A stretch of DNA of 35,369 bases from Sphingomonadaceae bacterium 3R27E2-A (GTDB taxonomy: Bacteria > Pseudomonadota > Alphaproteobacteria > Sphingomonadales > Sphingomonadaceae): contig SCNT01000044.1 in the NCBI GenBank assembly GCA_005503165.1, positions 1 to 35,369 of the forward strand, written 5' to 3'. The notes beneath the pieces were generated by a model that saw only the letters and a list, made by a program, of their open reading frames with translations, ran no database searches and was not told where the DNA came from. The translations under genes were made by a program, and so were the position numbers. Below, piece by piece: positions 7,898 through 14,481 of this stretch; position 1 is the first letter of the stretch, and each line of letters begins with the position of its first letter.

Positions 7898-7920
7898 TGA
7901 CATTTCTGCGAATTGTGTCA
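7898..7920. promoter_or_regulatory. Predicted TetR operator in the phyH / tetR divergent gap
   Basis: TGACA at 7898-7902 and TGTCA at 7916-7920 form an inverted repeat with 13 bases between, the same geometry as the site at 6847-6869. The left part, GACATTTCTG, also recurs exactly at 6830-6839 upstream of the esterase operon. The site lies between the divergent phyH (start 7871) and tetR (start 7931) genes, the classic position for a TetR autoregulatory operator. Confidence 0.65.
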
Positions 7921-7930
7921 GGCAGCCTCC

Positions 7931-8485
7931 ATGGGACGGGAGACGATCGACCGCGAGGCGCGGACCGACATGCTGCTGGCGGCGGCCGAGACGATTTTCA
8001 TGCGGTTCGGCTATGCGCGGACCACGATGGGACTGCTGGCCGAGGCGGCGGGCATGTCGCGCCCGGCGGTCTATCTGCTGTTTCCGGGGAAGGATGAAAT
8101 CTTCTCGGCGCTCGTGCTCGGCCTCAACCGACGCCAGATCGAGCGCCTGGGCGAGCGTATCGCGCCGATCGAGGCGCTTCACGACAAGCTGCTGACCGCG
8201 TGCCTCGCGTGGAACGAAAGCGTGTTCGACGTGCACGCTGCCCATCCGGAATCGCGCGACATGGACGATCTCGGCTTCCCCGCGGTGCGCGCCCTCTATG
8301 ACGATCTGTCGCGCTTCTTCGCTTCGGTCCTGGAAGCCGGCGGACGCAGCGAAGCGGACGCCCGGCTCGACGGCCGCACGCTTGCGCTCGCGGCGCGCGG
8401 CTGCCGCATCGCGGCGAGCGGCCGCGACGACATGACCGCGATGATCCGCGCACTGGTTGCGGCGATCGCGGGCGCCGGACGCTAG
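7931..8485 (+). CDS. TetR/AcrR family transcriptional regulator
   Basis: The protein has 184 residues. The N-terminal TetR DNA-binding domain spans about residues 10-58 (LLAAAETIFMRFGYARTTMG, then AEAAGMSRPAVYLLFPGKDEIF), with the recognition helix around SRPAVYLLF. The C-terminal two thirds are helical and variable, as expected for ligand binding; the ligand cannot be read from the sequence. ATG 7931 is preferred over the in-frame TTG at 7913, because the latter lies inside the predicted operator and no family homology precedes residue 10. It is divergent from phyH and converges on the P450 gene with a four-base overlap of stop codons. Most likely it represses phyH, the esterase operon and itself. 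This is the only regulator gene in the window. Confidence 0.9.
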   Translation: MGRETIDREARTDMLLAAAETIFMRFGYARTTMGLLAEAAGMSRPAVYLLFPGKDEIFSALVLGLNRRQIERLGERIAPIEALHDKLLTACLAWNESVFDVHAAHPESRDMDDLGFPAVRALYDDLSRFFASVLEAGGRSEADARLDGRTLALAARGCRIAASGRDDMTAMIRALVAAIAGAGR

Positions 8486-9687
8486 ACATCCCATGTCAGG
8501 TGAAGCTCCAGCACCCCGTTGACGGGGCCCGATGCCATGACCAGCGGTTTCGACGGGTCGACCCGGAACGAGGGGATGACAGAAAGCCATTCGTCGAAGA
8601 AGACCATGATCTCGCGGCGCGCGAGGACGGCGCCCGGGCAGGTATGGGGTCCTGCCCCGAAAGCCGAGTGCCTGATCGCCGATGGCTTGCGATGGAAATC
8701 GACATCGCGCGCGGCGCTGTTGATCCGGTCGTCGAGACCGTAGAGGCATTTGGGCAGCTGGATCATGTCGCCCTTCTTGAAGGCGATGCCCTTATAGTCA
8801 TAGTCCATCGTCAGGACCCGCGCCGTGTTGGGAAGGCCGAAGCGGCGGATCAGTTCCTCGCACGCCACCTGGTTGAGCTTGGGATCGGCGGCGAGCTCGG
8901 CAAGATGATCCGGATGGGTCGCGAGGAAATGCGCGATGAAGCCCAGCTGCGACGCGACGGTATCGAGCCCGCCAAAAAGAAGCAGCGTCGACATGCCGAA
9001 CACCTCGGGGCGCGTGATCGGCCGCCCGTCGATCTCGCCCTGGCCGATGACGCTGATAATGTCCTCGCCGGGGTTCGCCATGCGCGCGTCGATATAGGGC
9101 GCCAGATATTCCTGCATCTTCATATGGACGGCGCGGCGCTCGGCGATGTCGCTCGAACGCACGGCGACTTCGGCCCAGGGCAGCAGGAACGCGCGATCCT
9201 CGAGCGGCAGGTCGACCATGCCAAGGAAGACGTTGATCGGCAGTATCTTCGCAAAATCCTCGATGAACTCGCACTGTCCGCGCGGCGCAATCTCGGCGAC
9301 CAGTGAACGGGCGGTATCGCGGGCGACGGCCTCCAGCGCCTTCAGCGCCTTCGGCATGAACGCCGGCATCAGAAGCTTGCGATAGGGGGTGTGGCGGGGC
9401 GGATCGAGGCCGAGCGGCAGGGAGTGCTGGTCGATCTCGTTGCGCGGCAGGTTGAAATTCTGGTGGCTGAAATGCTCGTGATCGACCTGGATCACATCGA
9501 AGTCGGCCGCCCGCGTCGCGATCCAGTGTCCACCGTTATGCGGCGTCCACACGATATCGGGACCCTTGTGCAGTTCCGCCCATGCGAGCTGGATGTCCTC
9601 GGCCTTCCCCGCGAGGTCGAAGAAATCGAAGTCGACGATCAGCTCGGCCGGCACATTGTCCGGAACGACGTCCACTTTCAGGCCCAT
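8482..9687 (-). CDS. Cytochrome P450, CYP101 (P450cam)-like
   Basis: The 401-residue protein aligns by eye with P450cam over most of its length: WTPHNGGHWIATR, LDPPRHTPYR, RPITRPEVFGM, the I-helix acid-alcohol pair in GGLDTV, the ExxR motif in EELIRRF, and the haem loop FGAGPHTCPGAVLARREI with Cys350. CYP101 enzymes hydroxylate monoterpenoid or norisoprenoid skeletons. The camphor-binding Tyr96 of P450cam falls on a Gln/His position before SLPLGLDPP, so camphor is unlikely. ATG 9687 follows GGGAG; an in-frame start at 9720 would read through a hairpin and is rejected. No putidaredoxin-type ferredoxin or reductase gene is in the window. It converges on tetR (four-base overlap) and is divergent from the maoC-like operon. 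Confidence 0.93.
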   Translation of the reverse strand: MGLKVDVVPDNVPAELIVDFDFFDLAGKAEDIQLAWAELHKGPDIVWTPHNGGHWIATRAADFDVIQVDHEHFSHQNFNLPRNEIDQHSLPLGLDPPRHTPYRKLLMPAFMPKALKALEAVARDTARSLVAEIAPRGQCEFIEDFAKILPINVFLGMVDLPLEDRAFLLPWAEVAVRSSDIAERRAVHMKMQEYLAPYIDARMANPGEDIISVIGQGEIDGRPITRPEVFGMSTLLLFGGLDTVASQLGFIAHFLATHPDHLAELAADPKLNQVACEELIRRFGLPNTARVLTMDYDYKGIAFKKGDMIQLPKCLYGLDDRINSAARDVDFHRKPSAIRHSAFGAGPHTCPGAVLARREIMVFFDEWLSVIPSFRVDPSKPLVMASGPVNGVLELHLTWDV

Positions 9688-9706
9688 CTGGCTCTCCCGC
9701 TTGTCT

Positions 9707-9740
9707 GTCGCGACGCGCAAACCGCGTCGCGACCTTTTTT
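9707..9740 (+). terminator. Perfect intrinsic terminator located in the P450 5' leader, pointing rightward
   Basis: GTCGCGACGCG (9707-9717) pairs perfectly with CGCGTCGCGAC (9723-9733) across a five-base loop CAAAC, followed by C and six T residues. It is a textbook Rho-independent terminator for rightward transcription, which here could only be antisense RNA running through the P450 gene, for example from tetR. Read leftward, it is a stable hairpin 20 bases upstream of the P450 start codon, in its probable leader. Confidence 0.8.
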
Positions 9741-9787
9741 GATTCTCCGGCGCACCCTATCGGAGACCTCCCGAATTACAAGATAAA

Positions 9788-9796
9788 CGTATAGAT
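9788..9796 (+). repeat. CGTATAGAT repeat, copy 1, in the P450/maoC divergent gap
   Basis: CGTATAGAT occurs here and again at 9877-9885, in the same orientation 89 bases apart and embedded in AT-rich sequence. The context also matches (AAACGTATAGATGA against AATCGTATAGATAG). A shared regulator site is possible. Confidence 0.35.
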
Positions 9797-9845
9797 GATT
9801 TAATGGAAAATTGGGCCATTCGTGGCGCTGCTCCGTCCCGCCCCC

Positions 9846-9874
9846 TTGACAAGGGCGCCAAATGCGCGATGCTA
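9846..9874 (+). promoter_or_regulatory. Promoter for the maoC-like / nitronate monooxygenase operon
   Basis: A perfect TTGACA -35 (9846-9851) is followed after 17 bases by ATGCTA (9869-9874), or after 19 bases by GCTAAT. Transcription would begin near 9882, inside the second CGTATAGAT repeat (9877-9885) and about 30 bases before the start codon at 9913. A protein bound at that repeat would repress the promoter. Confidence 0.5.
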
Positions 9875-9876
9875 AT

Positions 9877-9890
9877 CGTATAGATAGTAT
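9877..9890 (+). promoter_or_regulatory. Candidate operator: CGTATAGAT copy 2 with GATAGTAT
   Basis: CGTATAGAT (9877-9885) overlaps GATAGTAT (9883-9890) at the predicted transcription start of the maoC-like operon. GATAGTAT also occurs at 16120-16127 upstream of the first acyl-CoA ligase gene, there preceded by TATAC instead of TATA. ATCGTATA is likewise shared between the two regions, inverted at 16115-16122. The recurrence in two promoters suggests a common regulator. Confidence 0.35.
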
Positions 9891-9912
9891 GTATGTTTGT
9901 AGGGGATGAGAG

Positions 9913-11205
9913 ATGGCTGAAGCGCCCGTGAAGGACGACGTCCGGAAGGATTGGGACAAGGCGACGCAATATGCGCTGACCGACGAGGATATCGAACGGG
10001 CGAAGCTGCTGCTCGGTGTCGATCTCGCCGTGCGTCACCAGGAATATGTCGGCACGGCGCAGGTCGACAATATCCGTAATTTCGCATCGGGCGTCGGCAA
10101 CGACAACCCGCTTCACCGCGACCCCGACTATGCCGCCGGCACGCGCTGGGGCCAGGTGATCGCGCCCGCGATGATGGCCGGCATCATCAACGCGCCGCTG
10201 AAGGGCGACCCGATGCCCGACGAGCTGAAGGCGCGCACCAAGAGCCTCTTTCGGGGGATCCACGTCTTCGTGTCGGGCGGCGAATGGGAATTCTACAATC
10301 CGATCTACCCGGGCGATACGCTCTACAGCTTCAAGGGCGAGGAAAGCATCACCGTAAACCCGTCGGAGTTCGCCGGCCGCAACGTGATCCAGATCAGCCG
10401 CGAGGTGAAGTTCAACCAGCGCCAGCAGGTGGTCGGCGTCTACAAGACGTTGCGCGTCCTCACCGAGCGCAAGACGGCCGCCAAGAAAGGCAAATATAGC
10501 GCGATCGAGCCGCAGACCTACACCGACGAAGATATGGCGAAGATCGACGAGATCTACGCCGCGGAGAAGGTGCGCGGTGCCGAGAAGCGCTATTTCGAGG
10601 ACGTCCAGGTCGGCGAATCGCTCGGCACGATGGGCAAGGGGCCCCTCACCGTCACCGATGTCGTCTGCTTCCATGCCGGGGGTTATGGCTTCATTCCTTA
10701 TGCGCCGACGGTCGGACGCATGGCGCACAAGAACCGCAAGCGGATCGCGCCCTTCTATGTGAAGAATGAATATGGCATTCCCGACGTCGCGCAGCGCCTC
10801 CACTGGGATCCGGCCTGGGCGCAGCAGATCGGCAACCCGATGGCCTATGACTATGGGGTCATGCGCGAGAATTACATCTTCCACTATCTTTCGGACTGGT
10901 GCGGCGACGACGGTTGGGTGAAGTCGCAATATGACGAGATCCGCAAGTTCAACTATATGGGGGACATGCAGATCATCACCGGCGAGGTGACCGGCAAGCG
11001 CGAGGAAGACGGGATGAAGATCGTCGACGTCGAGTTCCGCATGACCAACCAGCGCGACGAGGTGACCGTCAAGGGTCATGCCTCGATCCTGCTGCCGTCG
11101 CGCGAGACCGGTATCCCGGCGCTCCCGGCGGTGCCGCGCGAGCTGCAGGCGAAGGTCAACCAGATGTGGGCTCGCCACAACGAGCTGCGCACGGGCCGCG
11201 GCTGA
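9913..11205 (+). CDS. MaoC-like double-hotdog acyl-CoA dehydratase/hydratase
   Basis: This 430-residue protein appears to be two hotdog domains in tandem. The N-terminal one contains GNDNPLHRDPDYA (about residues 60-73), which matches the Asp-x4-His hydratase motif of MaoC and R-specific enoyl-CoA hydratases. The second domain starts around YFEDVQVGESLG (about 230) and has the typical VCFHAGGYG segment. Such FAS1-type double-hotdog proteins hydrate or dehydrate branched or bulky acyl-CoAs that ordinary crotonases handle poorly. ATG 9913 follows AGGGGATGAG. It is the first gene of a two-gene operon with a flavin monooxygenase-like gene three bases downstream. The likely role is the hydration step of a beta-oxidation round for the island's substrate. 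Confidence 0.85.
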   Translation: MAEAPVKDDVRKDWDKATQYALTDEDIERAKLLLGVDLAVRHQEYVGTAQVDNIRNFASGVGNDNPLHRDPDYAAGTRWGQVIAPAMMAGIINAPLKGDPMPDELKARTKSLFRGIHVFVSGGEWEFYNPIYPGDTLYSFKGEESITVNPSEFAGRNVIQISREVKFNQRQQVVGVYKTLRVLTERKTAAKKGKYSAIEPQTYTDEDMAKIDEIYAAEKVRGAEKRYFEDVQVGESLGTMGKGPLTVTDVVCFHAGGYGFIPYAPTVGRMAHKNRKRIAPFYVKNEYGIPDVAQRLHWDPAWAQQIGNPMAYDYGVMRENYIFHYLSDWCGDDGWVKSQYDEIRKFNYMGDMQIITGEVTGKREEDGMKIVDVEFRMTNQRDEVTVKGHASILLPSRETGIPALPAVPRELQAKVNQMWARHNELRTGRG

Positions 11206-11208
11206 GCC

Positions 11209-12174
11209 ATGGCGCTCCCGGACCGTATCCGCGACCGCATGGTTTTGCCTGCGGTCTGCGCGCCGATGTTCCTCGTTTCGGGGCCCGACCTGGTCGAGGC
11301 GGCTTGCCGCTCCGGCATCGTCGGCGCCCTGCCGCGCGCGAACGCGCGCGACATCGAGACATTCGAGGCGTGGCTGAGGCAGATCCGCGCCAGTCTCGAC
11401 CGGCACGCTGCGGAGAATCCCGCCGCGCGGATCGGGCCCCTCGCGGTCAATCTCGCGACGCGGATGCGCGAGGACGAGCTGCGCGCCAACCTCGAGCTAT
11501 GCGGCCAATATGGCGTCGAGATCATCATCAGCGCGACGGGCGACCCGACCGAGCTGGCGGCGCAGGTTCACGACTGGGGCGGCTTGCTCTGGCACGACGT
11601 CGTGTCGCTGCGTTTTGCCGAAAAGGCGATGGCGGCGGGCGTCGACGGCATGACCTGCGTCGGCGCCGGCGGTGGCGGCCACTCTGGCAATATCGGCCAT
11701 CTCGTGCTTGTCCCCAAGATTCGCGAGATGTTCGACGGCACCCTGCTCATGGCGGGATCGATCTCGACCGGCGCAGCGATCCGCGCCGCCGAAGTGCTGG
11801 GCGCCGATCTCGCCTATATGGGCACGAGGTTCATCGCGACCGAGGAATCGCGCGTCGACCCCGCTTATCACGCGATGCTGGTCGAAAGCGGATCGAGCGA
11901 CCTCATGTTCACCGGCAAGGTTGCCGGCGTCCCAGCCAACTGGCTTGTCCGTTCGATGGAGCGCGTTGGGCTCGATCCGAAGAACCTGCCGGTCCCCGAA
12001 GGCAAAGGCATGCGTCACGACCATCTTCCCGAAGGCGTGCGTCCGTGGAAAAATCTCTGGTCGGCCGGCCAAGGGATCGATCTTATCCATGACATTCCGC
12101 CGGTGGCCGACCTCGTCGACCGGCTCCGCGAAGAATATCGGAAGGCCTGCGCCCTCCCGGTATTCGGCGGCTGA
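11209..12174 (+). CDS. Nitronate monooxygenase / 2-nitropropane dioxygenase-like flavoprotein
   Basis: The 321-residue TIM-barrel protein has the FMN-binding features of the NMO/FabK family: PAVCAPMFLVSGPDL at the N-terminus, the GAGGGGHSGNIGHL loop with the family His near the middle, and AGSISTGAAIRAAEVLGADLAYMGTRF for phosphate binding. Classical members oxidise nitronates, but many in catabolic clusters have no nitro substrate and may act as enoyl reductases or unusual oxygenases, so the assigned reaction is uncertain. It begins three bases after the MaoC-like gene, clearly co-transcribed. No SD beyond GAGCC is visible, consistent with translational coupling. It ends 229 bases before the convergent MFS gene. 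Confidence 0.85.
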   Translation: MALPDRIRDRMVLPAVCAPMFLVSGPDLVEAACRSGIVGALPRANARDIETFEAWLRQIRASLDRHAAENPAARIGPLAVNLATRMREDELRANLELCGQYGVEIIISATGDPTELAAQVHDWGGLLWHDVVSLRFAEKAMAAGVDGMTCVGAGGGGHSGNIGHLVLVPKIREMFDGTLLMAGSISTGAAIRAAEVLGADLAYMGTRFIATEESRVDPAYHAMLVESGSSDLMFTGKVAGVPANWLVRSMERVGLDPKNLPVPEGKGMRHDHLPEGVRPWKNLWSAGQGIDLIHDIPPVADLVDRLREEYRKACALPVFGG

Positions 12175-12403
12175 CTCCCTTCGCCCGAAAGCGTCCGGTC
12201 GATGCCTCTCCATCGCGCCATCTGCGAAGCGGGCGCCAAGCCCTGCGTCCGGTTCCCTGGGCCCTGTGGGCCCGCGAAGGACAAGTTGTGCGAGTACCGG
12301 GCGAGTTCGCCGCCGCGCGGGGCAAGGCGGGCCATCTCGCTGCGCTGATCCCCAGGAATATGGGCTGGGACTGTGGCGCATCCGACGACGCGCCACGGGG
12401 CGC
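12175..12403. other. Intergenic region between convergent genes, no recognisable gene
   Basis: This GC-rich stretch separates the nitronate monooxygenase-like gene from the convergent MFS gene. It contains a possible hairpin with GGGCCC at 12259-12264 and 12268-12273 around a TGT loop, but no T tract. An open frame on the minus strand runs through it into the MFS end without a ribosome-binding site. I recognise no product; it may be a repeat or a gene remnant. Confidence 0.4.
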
Positions 12404-13633
12404 TCAATGGGGGGCGGGAGCGGCCTCGCCTTCCGTCTCGACGGGCGGCGGCGGCCCCAGGGAGACAACGAGGGCCATCGCGGCCACGACGCCGACCGCA
12501 AGCCCGACGAGGACAGTGTCATAGCTTCCATAGGCATCATGGGCTTTGCCCACGAGCCAGGACGACAGGCCGACGGCGAGGCCGTAGACGCTGATGAGAA
12601 TCCCAAAGACAAGGCCGTACCGGCGAAGCCCGAAATATCGGCTCGACAGATAGGCGACGACATCGACTTCGCTTCCCATACCCACACCGATCAGGAGCGC
12701 GAGCAAAGTCGCCGACGTCAGGTCGAGCGGCAAGAGGAAGAGCAGCACGCAGGCGATCCCCGGCAGCGAAAATGCCGTCGTGGCGACGAGGCGCGTCGGC
12801 AGGACGTCGAAGAGGAGGCCCGTGGCGATACGCCCCGCGACCATGGCGGGTCCTATGAAAAGAGCCACATAGGCGGCATCGTCCCGGCTTATGCCGGCAT
12901 CGGTCAGCATCGGCTGGAAATGAACGATGAACGTGCCGACGCAGGAGGCGATGATCAAAAGGCCAAGGCCCAGCCGCCACAATATTCCCGAGCCGACGAC
13001 GTGGCGCCAGTTGCCGCTGCTGCTCCGGCGCGCCGCCGGCGCTGCGGCGGCGTCGCGATGCGGCAAAAAGAGCCAGGCGGGGACGAACATCAGGATCAAC
13101 GAGGCGAGCGCGAGCGACGGATAGATGCCCCGCAGCCCTGCCAATCGCTCGAGGGCCAGCACGATGGACGGAACCAGCGAAACGAGCAGGCCCGACCCGG
13201 CCAACGAAATGGCCAGCGCCAATCCGCGGCGTTTGCTGAAGGCCTGAACGACGGCCATCGTCCAGATGACCGAACTTGCCCCGGCCCCGAGGATCGCAAA
13301 GCCGGTGTAAGCTGCGTACCAGCTCCAGAGCGCCGGACCGGCGAGGCCCAGCAGCGCGAGGCCTGCGCAGAACAGGACTATGCCCGGGAGTGCGACGGCA
13401 CGCGGACCGTAGCGGTCGGCGAGGGTTCCGATCCAGACATTGGTGAAAGGATGGAGGACGGCGGTTATCGTCAGCGCGAAGGCGATGTCGCCGCGCGACC
13501 AGCCATAGGCGCGGCCGAGCGGCGTCACCATGGCGCCGACGACGTGGAAATGGATACCGGCGATCGCGATCCCGATCGTGGCGGCGAGAAGAATGCCGAC
13601 GCTGCGCGCGCCGGTCGAGCCGGTCTTCGTCAT
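12404..13633 (-). CDS. MFS transporter (monocarboxylate / oxalate-formate antiporter-like)
   Basis: This 409-residue membrane protein has 12 probable transmembrane segments: hydrophobic stretches start at GILLAATIGIAIAG, and the central loop around residues 190-220 is short and hydrophilic. The MFS loop 2-3 motif is seen as GTLADRYGPRAV. The sequence IVHFQPMLTDAGI resembles the second MFS protein here (IHFQPLMTDAGI at 27792-29051), so the two are paralogues. It is probably an uptake carrier for an organic acid or related substrate across the inner membrane. Its ATG overlaps the stop of the upstream SDR gene by four bases, so it is translationally coupled as the third gene of the ligase operon. 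Confidence 0.88.
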   Translation of the reverse strand: MTKTGSTGARSVGILLAATIGIAIAGIHFHVVGAMVTPLGRAYGWSRGDIAFALTITAVLHPFTNVWIGTLADRYGPRAVALPGIVLFCAGLALLGLAGPALWSWYAAYTGFAILGAGASSVIWTMAVVQAFSKRRGLALAISLAGSGLLVSLVPSIVLALERLAGLRGIYPSLALASLILMFVPAWLFLPHRDAAAAPAARRSSSGNWRHVVGSGILWRLGLGLLIIASCVGTFIVHFQPMLTDAGISRDDAAYVALFIGPAMVAGRIATGLLFDVLPTRLVATTAFSLPGIACVLLFLLPLDLTSATLLALLIGVGMGSEVDVVAYLSSRYFGLRRYGLVFGILISVYGLAVGLSSWLVGKAHDAYGSYDTVLVGLAVGVVAAMALVVSLGPPPPVETEGEAAPAPH

Positions 13634-14463
13634 CGCGTCATCGACTCCCCGGTGAGCGCTTCATAGGCAGCGAGCGGCGCAATCTGCGTCACCCCGCCAT
13701 CGACCGGAAGCACGGCGCCGGAGATGAAGCGCGCTTCGGGCCCTGCCAGGAAAAGGACAGCTTGCGCGATATCCCAGGCATCGCCCTCGACCCCGAGCGG
13801 GGCGATGCGACGCCGCGTCTCGCGCGCGTCGGGAGAAGCGAACTTCTCGACCAGCGGTGTCATGATATGACCCGGGAGGATGGCGTTCGCGCGCAGGCCC
13901 TCGCGGCCGTACATGACGGCAATCTCGCGCGTGAACTGGATCATTGCCGCCTTGGCGGGGCCATAGCTTGCGGTGCCGTGCGCGAGAAGCCCTGCGACCG
14001 AAGCGATGTTGACGACCGCTTTGCCTTCCCCGGCGAGCAGGGCGGTGATCGCGGCGCGCGTCATGTTGAAGGCGCTTCCGAGATTGAGGGCGATGCCGCG
14101 CTCCCATGCGGCGGGCTCGATTGCCTCCAGCCGCCCGGCGCCGGCCCCCATCCCGACATTGTTCACGAGGATGTCGAGACGGCCGAGCCACCGGACGGCT
14201 TCCCCGACCATGGCGGCACATGCCGCGCCGTCGGTGACGTCACCGGTAAAAATCTTCGCTTCGGCGCCTTGGCCGGTGATCAGGTCCCGCGTTTCGGCAG
14301 CGCGGTCATGGTCGAGGTCGAACAGGGCGACGCGGGCGCCTTCGCGGGCGAGCAGCAAGGAGATCGCCTTTCCGGTGCCGACGCCCTCGCCGAGCGAGCC
14401 TGCGCCCGTCACGATAGCGCCCCAGCCCGCCAGCCTGTCGTAGCTTTTCACCGGTTCGGGCAT
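13630..14463 (-). CDS. Short-chain dehydrogenase/reductase (SDR) with lengthened nucleotide loop
   Basis: The 277-residue Rossmann protein has the SDR catalytic residues Ser155 (NIASVAG), Tyr167 and Lys171 (SYGPAK), plus LVNNVG. The coenzyme loop reads TGAGSLGEGVGTGKA at residues 19-33, about six residues longer than the classical TGxxxGxG, so coenzyme binding may be atypical. An Asp after the second strand (FDLDHD) favours NAD over NADP. It would oxidise a secondary alcohol or a 3-hydroxyacyl-CoA. It lies 18 bases downstream of the acyl-CoA ligase gene and overlaps the MFS gene start, so all three are one operon. The specific substrate cannot be inferred. Confidence 0.87.
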   Translation of the reverse strand: MPEPVKSYDRLAGWGAIVTGAGSLGEGVGTGKAISLLLAREGARVALFDLDHDRAAETRDLITGQGAEAKIFTGDVTDGAACAAMVGEAVRWLGRLDILVNNVGMGAGAGRLEAIEPAAWERGIALNLGSAFNMTRAAITALLAGEGKAVVNIASVAGLLAHGTASYGPAKAAMIQFTREIAVMYGREGLRANAILPGHIMTPLVEKFASPDARETRRRIAPLGVEGDAWDIAQAVLFLAGPEARFISGAVLPVDGGVTQIAPLAAYEALTGESMTR

Positions 14464-14481
14464 AATTTCTACTCGCGATAT

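Noticed and set aside
7913..7930. An upstream TTG start for tetR.
   Set aside because: It lies inside the predicted operator, adds residues without family match, and the ATG at 7931 gives the usual N-terminal length.
9688..9720. An 11-residue N-terminal extension of the P450 beginning at 9720.
   Set aside because: It would run through the perfect terminator-like hairpin at 9707-9740, lacks a ribosome-binding site, and the ATG at 9687 is preceded by GGGAG and matches the family start.
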